This document shows, piece by piece, positions 60,194-64,000 of a stretch of 64,000 nucleotides of DNA. Positions within the stretch are counted from its first letter, which is position 1. Every line of letters starts with the position of its first letter. The notes under the pieces are model-generated. The model had not been told where the DNA came from, did not search any database, and saw only the letters and a program-made list of their open reading frames with translations. The stretch is from Geodermatophilus bullaregiensis. GTDB taxonomy: Bacteria; Actinomycetota; Actinomycetes; Mycobacteriales; Geodermatophilaceae. The stretch is from contig NZ_JAFBCJ010000001.1 of the NCBI RefSeq assembly GCF_016907675.1, forward strand, positions 248,001 through 312,000, given 5' to 3'. The translations under genes were made by a program, and so were the position numbers.

Positions 60194-61384
60194 TCAGCCG
60201 GCCGGGACGTCGACCCGGACCCCGGCGGTCCGGGATGCCTCCAGCGCGTCGAGGACCGTCGCCGCGCGCACGGCATCGAGCAGGCCGGCGCCGTGCCGCT
60301 CGCCCGTCGCGACCGAGATCAGCGCGTCGCGGGCCTCCACGACCTTGAGGTCGTCGTAGCTCATCGCGTTGCCGGGGCCGGGCTGGAAGGCGGCGTAGTC
60401 CCCGGCCCCTGGCCCGACCAGGACGGTGCTGACCGCCTGGTCCTGCGGAGCCGACCCGGAGCTGACCTGCAGCTCCCCCATCCGGCGGAAGTCCCACGCC
60501 AGGCGCCCTGCGCTGCCGTGCACCTCGAACCCGTAGGCGTTCTGCTCCCCGACCGCCACCCGGCTGGCCTCGAGCACCACCCGCGCCCCGGAGGACAGCC
60601 GCAGGAGCGCGGACACGTAGTCGTCGTTCTCGACCTGCGCGGGGACCCCGGCGGTCACCAGCTCGTGCCCGGACGTGGGTCCGGTCGGCCGCAGCCGCTC
60701 GGGGACGAAGACGGCCGTGTCGGCGAGCACGGAGGTGACCTCCGCGCCCAGCACGTGCCGGACCAGGTCCACCGCGTGCGAGGCCAGGTCCCCGAGGACG
60801 CCGCTGCCACCGCGGGCCCGTTCGTACCGCCAGGTGAACGCGCCTCCCGGCGCTGCGGCGTAGTCGCTGAGGAAGGCGAACCGGGCGTGGGTGACGCGCC
60901 CGACCTCCCCGGCCGCGACCAGCCGGCGGGCCAGGGCGACCGCGGGCACGTGGCGGTAGTTGAACCCCACGGTGCCCTGGACCCCGGCCGTGGCGACGGC
61001 GGCCGCCACCGCCCGGGCGTCCTCGGCGGTGGTCCCCACCGGCTTCTCGATCCACAGGTGGCGGCCGGCCTCGGCGACGGCGACGCCGAGTTCCCGGTGC
61101 AGCCAGTTCGGGGCGGTGACCGACACGAGCTCCACCCGGGGATCGGCGAGCAGCCGACGCCAGTCCGTCGTCGCCGAGGCGAACCCGAACTGCTCGGCGG
61201 CCTGCTCGGCCCGGCCGGGCACGTCGTCGGCGACCGCCACCAGCTGCGGGACGACGCCGAGATCCGGGAAGTGGTGACGCACCCGCGCGTAGGCCTGGGC
61301 GTGCACCCGGCCCATCCAGCCGAAACCGACGACGCCCACCCCGACGGGACGCGCGCTGCCCGGTCCTGACCCGCTACCGCCCAC
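60194..61384 (-). CDS. Gfo/Idh/MocA dehydrogenase
   Basis: 396 residues from GTG 61384 with GGAGG upstream. GVVGFGWMGRVHAQAYAR is the Rossmann loop, Lys114 is in EKPV, and the substrate side has FNYRHVPAVALARRLV and FTWRYERARGGSGVLGDLASHAVDLVRHV, the WRYE signature shared with the 49198 protein. It precedes the ABC operon on the same strand with 198 bases between, and follows an alpha/beta hydrolase gene by 77 bases. A probable cyclitol or aldose oxidising enzyme. Confidence 0.9.
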   Translation of the reverse strand: MGGSGSGPGSARPVGVGVVGFGWMGRVHAQAYARVRHHFPDLGVVPQLVAVADDVPGRAEQAAEQFGFASATTDWRRLLADPRVELVSVTAPNWLHRELGVAVAEAGRHLWIEKPVGTTAEDARAVAAAVATAGVQGTVGFNYRHVPAVALARRLVAAGEVGRVTHARFAFLSDYAAAPGGAFTWRYERARGGSGVLGDLASHAVDLVRHVLGAEVTSVLADTAVFVPERLRPTGPTSGHELVTAGVPAQVENDDYVSALLRLSSGARVVLEASRVAVGEQNAYGFEVHGSAGRLAWDFRRMGELQVSSGSAPQDQAVSTVLVGPGAGDYAAFQPGPGNAMSYDDLKVVEARDALISVATGERHGAGLLDAVRAATVLDALEASRTAGVRVDVPAG

Positions 61385-61461
61385 ATCAGCCTCCTCGGCC
61401 CGTGCGGGCGGAGTCTGGTTCCGCCCCTCTCCTCGGCCAGCCCGCGCGACCGACTCCCGCG

Positions 61462-62349
61462 CTACCTCCAGCGGTCGATGAACCCGATCGTCGCGGTGTC
61501 GACCTCGGCGGGGTGCGAGGCGCTGAGGAAGTGCCGGCCGCCGTCGACGACGCGCAGCTCGGCGTCGGGGCTGTTGACGAAGAGCCCGATCTCCTCCTCG
61601 GCGTTGGCGACGGAGTAGACCGGGTCGGCGGTGCCGTGCATCCACAGGACCGGGCACCGCACGCCGTCCAGCCGGCCGTGCAGGCCGTCGCGGTCCCGCA
61701 GGTTGACCGCGCAGAGCCGGAGGCGCTGCCGCCCCGCGTCGCCGGCGTAGTTCTGCCGGTGGGTCGCGTGCCAGAACGCGCGCTCCTCGGGCGGCACGTC
61801 CTCGCCGAGGCCCTCGGTCAGGACGGCGTCGACGAGCCCGGCCGGGACCACCCAGTCCTCGCCGACCTCCTCGGCGAGGGCGTCGATGGCCGGCGTGTTG
61901 AAGCCGATCCCGTCCCAGCACCCCAGGTCGCGGCTGCGCTGGCTCTCGTAGTCCATCGACGTGCCGAGCAGGATGATGCCCGTCACCCGCTGGGGGGCGA
62001 GCACCGCCATGCGGGCCGCCACCCACCCGCCCTGCGACGTGCCCAGGACGAACGCCTCGGGGATGCCCAGCGCGTCGAGGACCTGCAGGCCGGCGATGGC
62101 CGAGTCCCAGTAGGTGAACTGCTCGTACGAGGCCCGGGTCCGGCCGTGGCCGTAGGGCTCGAGGGCGAGCAGGTTGGCGGCGGCGCCGAGCTGCTCGTCG
62201 GCGAACTGGGGCCGGTACAGCTCGGCGGAGGTGCTGAACGAGTTGACCATGACCAGCGTCGGGAGCGAGGCGTCGTAGGGCCCGCCGAGCCGGTAGCCGA
62301 TGGTCGAGGTGCCGAGATGGGGCACCGTGATCGTGTCGACGCCGCTCAT
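61462..62349 (-). CDS. Alpha/beta hydrolase (carboxylesterase/lactonase-like)
   Basis: 295 residues. Oxyanion segment VMVNSFSTSAELYRP, elbow GTSQGG with Ser105, acid in MHGTADPVYS and histidine in GGRHFLSASHP make a complete triad. Similar to enol-lactonase-type hydrolases in general layout, which would suit opening of a sugar lactone made by a nearby dehydrogenase; this is an inference. Same strand as the downstream dehydrogenase. Confidence 0.88.
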   Translation of the reverse strand: MSGVDTITVPHLGTSTIGYRLGGPYDASLPTLVMVNSFSTSAELYRPQFADEQLGAAANLLALEPYGHGRTRASYEQFTYWDSAIAGLQVLDALGIPEAFVLGTSQGGWVAARMAVLAPQRVTGIILLGTSMDYESQRSRDLGCWDGIGFNTPAIDALAEEVGEDWVVPAGLVDAVLTEGLGEDVPPEERAFWHATHRQNYAGDAGRQRLRLCAVNLRDRDGLHGRLDGVRCPVLWMHGTADPVYSVANAEEEIGLFVNSPDAELRVVDGGRHFLSASHPAEVDTATIGFIDRWR

Positions 62350-62547
62350 GATCTCCCCGTCGTCAGGGACCGGCGGACCGCGGGCCGGCCGCAGCCGTGG
62401 TGGCCCTGGTCATCGTGGTCCCGCGCCCGTCACCGGTCAATCGCCCGCTGAGGACGCGGCCACCGGGCCGGCGAGGACCGGCACCCGCCCGGCGACGCGG
62501 CTGTCACGCTGGACTCCGCGCCCCGGTGTGGGGAGGGAGGTGCCGGC

Positions 62548-63525
62548 ATGCCGCTCCCGGACCCGCCGCGCTCCCGGGCGCTGGGCTGGGCGGACGTGCC
62601 CGGGCCGGTGCGCGAGGCGATCACCGACTCGGTCGGGGCGCCCGTCGTGTCCGCCCAGTCGCCGCCGGGTGGCTTCACCCCCGGCGTCGCCGCCCGGCTG
62701 CTGCTGGCCGACGGACGGCGCTGCTTCGTCAAGGCCGCCTGCGCCTCGTACGGGGACTGGGTGCCGACGGCCTACCGGCACGAGGCCGCGGTCAACGTGC
62801 ACCTGCCACCCGCGGTCCCGGCGCCGCGGATGTGGACGCACCTCGAGGACGGGGACTGGGTGTGCCTGGTCTTCGACGACGTGGCCGGGCGCTTCCCGTC
62901 GCCGTCGTGGGACGGCGGGGACCTGACCCGCGTCCTGGACGCCCTCGACCGCAGCGCCCGGGCCCTGACGCCCAACCCGGTGCCGGCCGCCGCTCCGGTC
63001 CGGGACGCCTTCGCCGCGGTCCTCGGTGGCGCCTGGGAACGGCTCGGGGAGGACCCCGGGCTCCCGGACGCCGATCCCTGGGCCGCCGCGCACCTCCCGG
63101 CCCTGGTCGCCCGGGAACCGCACTGGGCCGACGGCGTCGACGGTCCGACGCTGCTGCACCTGGACCTGCGCCGGGACAACATCCTGCTCACGCCGACCGA
63201 GGCGGTGTTCGTGGACTGGGCGTGGCCGGCCGTCGGGGCGGCCTGGCTGGACCTGGTGTGCTTCCTGCCGACCGTGGCCGCGACGACCGCCCGCCACGAC
63301 CTCGACGCCGTCCTCTCCTCCCGCGCCGCGGGCCGGGCGGCACCGCCGGCGGCGGTCGACGCCTTCCTGGTCGCTCTCGCCGGCTACTGGCGGGCCGGCT
63401 CCCTGCTGCCCGCCCCCGACCACGCCCCGCTGCTGCGCCGCGAACAGCGGCTCGCCGCCGACGGCGCCGTCCGGTGGCTGCGGGCACGGGCCTCCGGCTG
63501 GTCCTCACCGCCCGTGTCCCGGTGA
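62548..63525 (+). CDS. Aminoglycoside phosphotransferase-fold kinase
   Basis: 325 residues. The kinase motifs are RCFVKAACAS (ATP-binding lysine, about residue 60), HLDLRRDN with His204, the catalytic Asp206 and Asn211, and FVDWAWP as the magnesium-binding DxD-like motif. Family members phosphorylate antibiotics, choline, macrolides or cell metabolites; this one is not close to a known resistance enzyme by eye. It is divergent from the hydrolase and followed by an IclR-type gene. Confidence 0.88.
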   Translation: MPLPDPPRSRALGWADVPGPVREAITDSVGAPVVSAQSPPGGFTPGVAARLLLADGRRCFVKAACASYGDWVPTAYRHEAAVNVHLPPAVPAPRMWTHLEDGDWVCLVFDDVAGRFPSPSWDGGDLTRVLDALDRSARALTPNPVPAAAPVRDAFAAVLGGAWERLGEDPGLPDADPWAAAHLPALVAREPHWADGVDGPTLLHLDLRRDNILLTPTEAVFVDWAWPAVGAAWLDLVCFLPTVAATTARHDLDAVLSSRAAGRAAPPAAVDAFLVALAGYWRAGSLLPAPDHAPLLRREQRLAADGAVRWLRARASGWSSPPVSR

Positions 63526-63648
63526 CACCTGCCCGGCGCGGCCTCGGGGGACGGCGAGGAGGCCCCGCCCTGCCGCAGCGGCCGACCGCCGGGCGCGCTC
63601 ACGCGGCGACCGTAGGCTGGGATCACCGGACCGAGGAGGCGACAGGGG

Positions 63649-64000
63649 ATGGCGGCCGACGACGGCGCGGACGCGCCGCAGTCCCAGACGCTCGACCGCG
63701 GGCTGCGCATCCTCGAGCACCTGGCCACGGTCGCCGCCGCCCAGCCGGTCGCCGAGGTCGCCCAGTCCGTGGGCCTGCACCGCTCGATCGCCTACCGCCT
63801 GCTGCGCACCCTGGAGGACCACCAGCTCGTCGAGCGGGACCCCGCCGGGCACTACCGCCTCGGCCTGGGCATGGCCGCGCTGGCCCGCGGCGTGCGCACC
63901 GACCTGCAGACCGCGGCACTCCCCCAGCTCGACGCGCTCGCCGCCGACCTCGGGATGACCGCGTTCCTCGTCGTCCGCGCCGGGGACGAGGCCGTCACGG
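63649..64000 (+). CDS. IclR-family regulator, partial (3' end outside window)
   Basis: At least 117 residues are visible from ATG 63649 (GGAGG upstream). The winged helix reads TLDRGLRILEHLATVAAAQP and EVAQSVGLHRSIAYRLLRTLEDHQLV, followed by GHYRLGLGMAALARGVRTDL and the beginning of the IclR effector domain (LDALAADLGMTAFLVV). It controls a target beyond the window. Confidence 0.92.
   Translation, partial: MAADDGADAPQSQTLDRGLRILEHLATVAAAQPVAEVAQSVGLHRSIAYRLLRTLEDHQLVERDPAGHYRLGLGMAALARGVRTDLQTAALPQLDALAADLGMTAFLVVRAGDEAVT

Noticed and set aside
1-64000. CRISPR arrays, tRNA or rRNA genes, insertion sequences
   Set aside because: No regularly spaced direct repeats, no cloverleaf or rRNA sequence, and no transposase or integrase frame were seen on either strand.

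Overview
The window is very GC-rich DNA, dense with short-gap and overlapping genes, frequent GTG starts and GGAGG-type ribosome binding sites. This fits an actinobacterium. The gene mix (dodecin, DUF4386/DUF4389 membrane proteins, IolR-like GntR regulator, P450-reductase fusion) would suit a soil or rock-dwelling relative of Geodermatophilaceae, but that placement is an inference. No rRNA, tRNA, CRISPR array, transposase or phage gene was seen. The first and last genes (patatin-like, IclR-type) run off the window.

Region 1 (1-6100): a partial patatin, then a minus-strand operon (metabolite symporter, split transketolase N and C halves, SDR dehydrogenase) preceded by its own FadR-type GntR regulator. 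Two copies of GACTGT-NN-ACAGTC lie in front of the transporter and of the regulator, so this looks like one self-contained catabolic unit. Region 2 (6200-12450): a TetR regulator divergent from a tightly coupled six-gene operon of poorly known function (DUF4386, membrane protein, epimerase-like, orphan, quinone-type reductase, duplicated DUF4389). Region 3 (12483-19009): omega-transaminase, alanine dehydrogenase and a decayed aldehyde dehydrogenase, then a DHA2 drug exporter with its TetR regulator. Region 4 (19049-26205): dodecin, acyl-CoA ligase, secreted protein, hydrolase, MFS protein, endonuclease I and small orphans.

Region 5 (26346-62349) is the main feature: a cyclitol (inositol) island of about 36 kb. 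It opens with an IolR-like GntR regulator divergent from iolC-aldolase-iolB-iolD-iolE-iolG-iolH-iolA, which together take myo-inositol to acetyl-CoA and a triose. It continues with a sugar-porter transporter and DeoR regulator, an aromatic-acid-type exporter, a tautomerase, and modules that pair Gfo/Idh/MocA dehydrogenases with TIM-barrel isomerases under LacI regulators. It also holds a self-sufficient P450-reductase fusion, a phytanoyl-CoA dioxygenase-like oxygenase, an aldo/keto reductase and a ribose/inositol-type ABC importer. In total there are six Gfo/Idh/MocA dehydrogenases and four TIM-barrel isomerase/dehydratase proteins. A shared motif, TGTC-NN-GACA, lies upstream of the tautomerase, the P450 fusion and the ABC importer, with one-mismatch or looser versions before iolC, which suggests one regulon.

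A GC-rich palindromic repeat follows the stop codon of at least five unrelated genes and looks like a lineage-specific 3'-end element. Region 6 (62548-64000) holds an aminoglycoside-phosphotransferase-fold kinase and the start of an IclR regulator.
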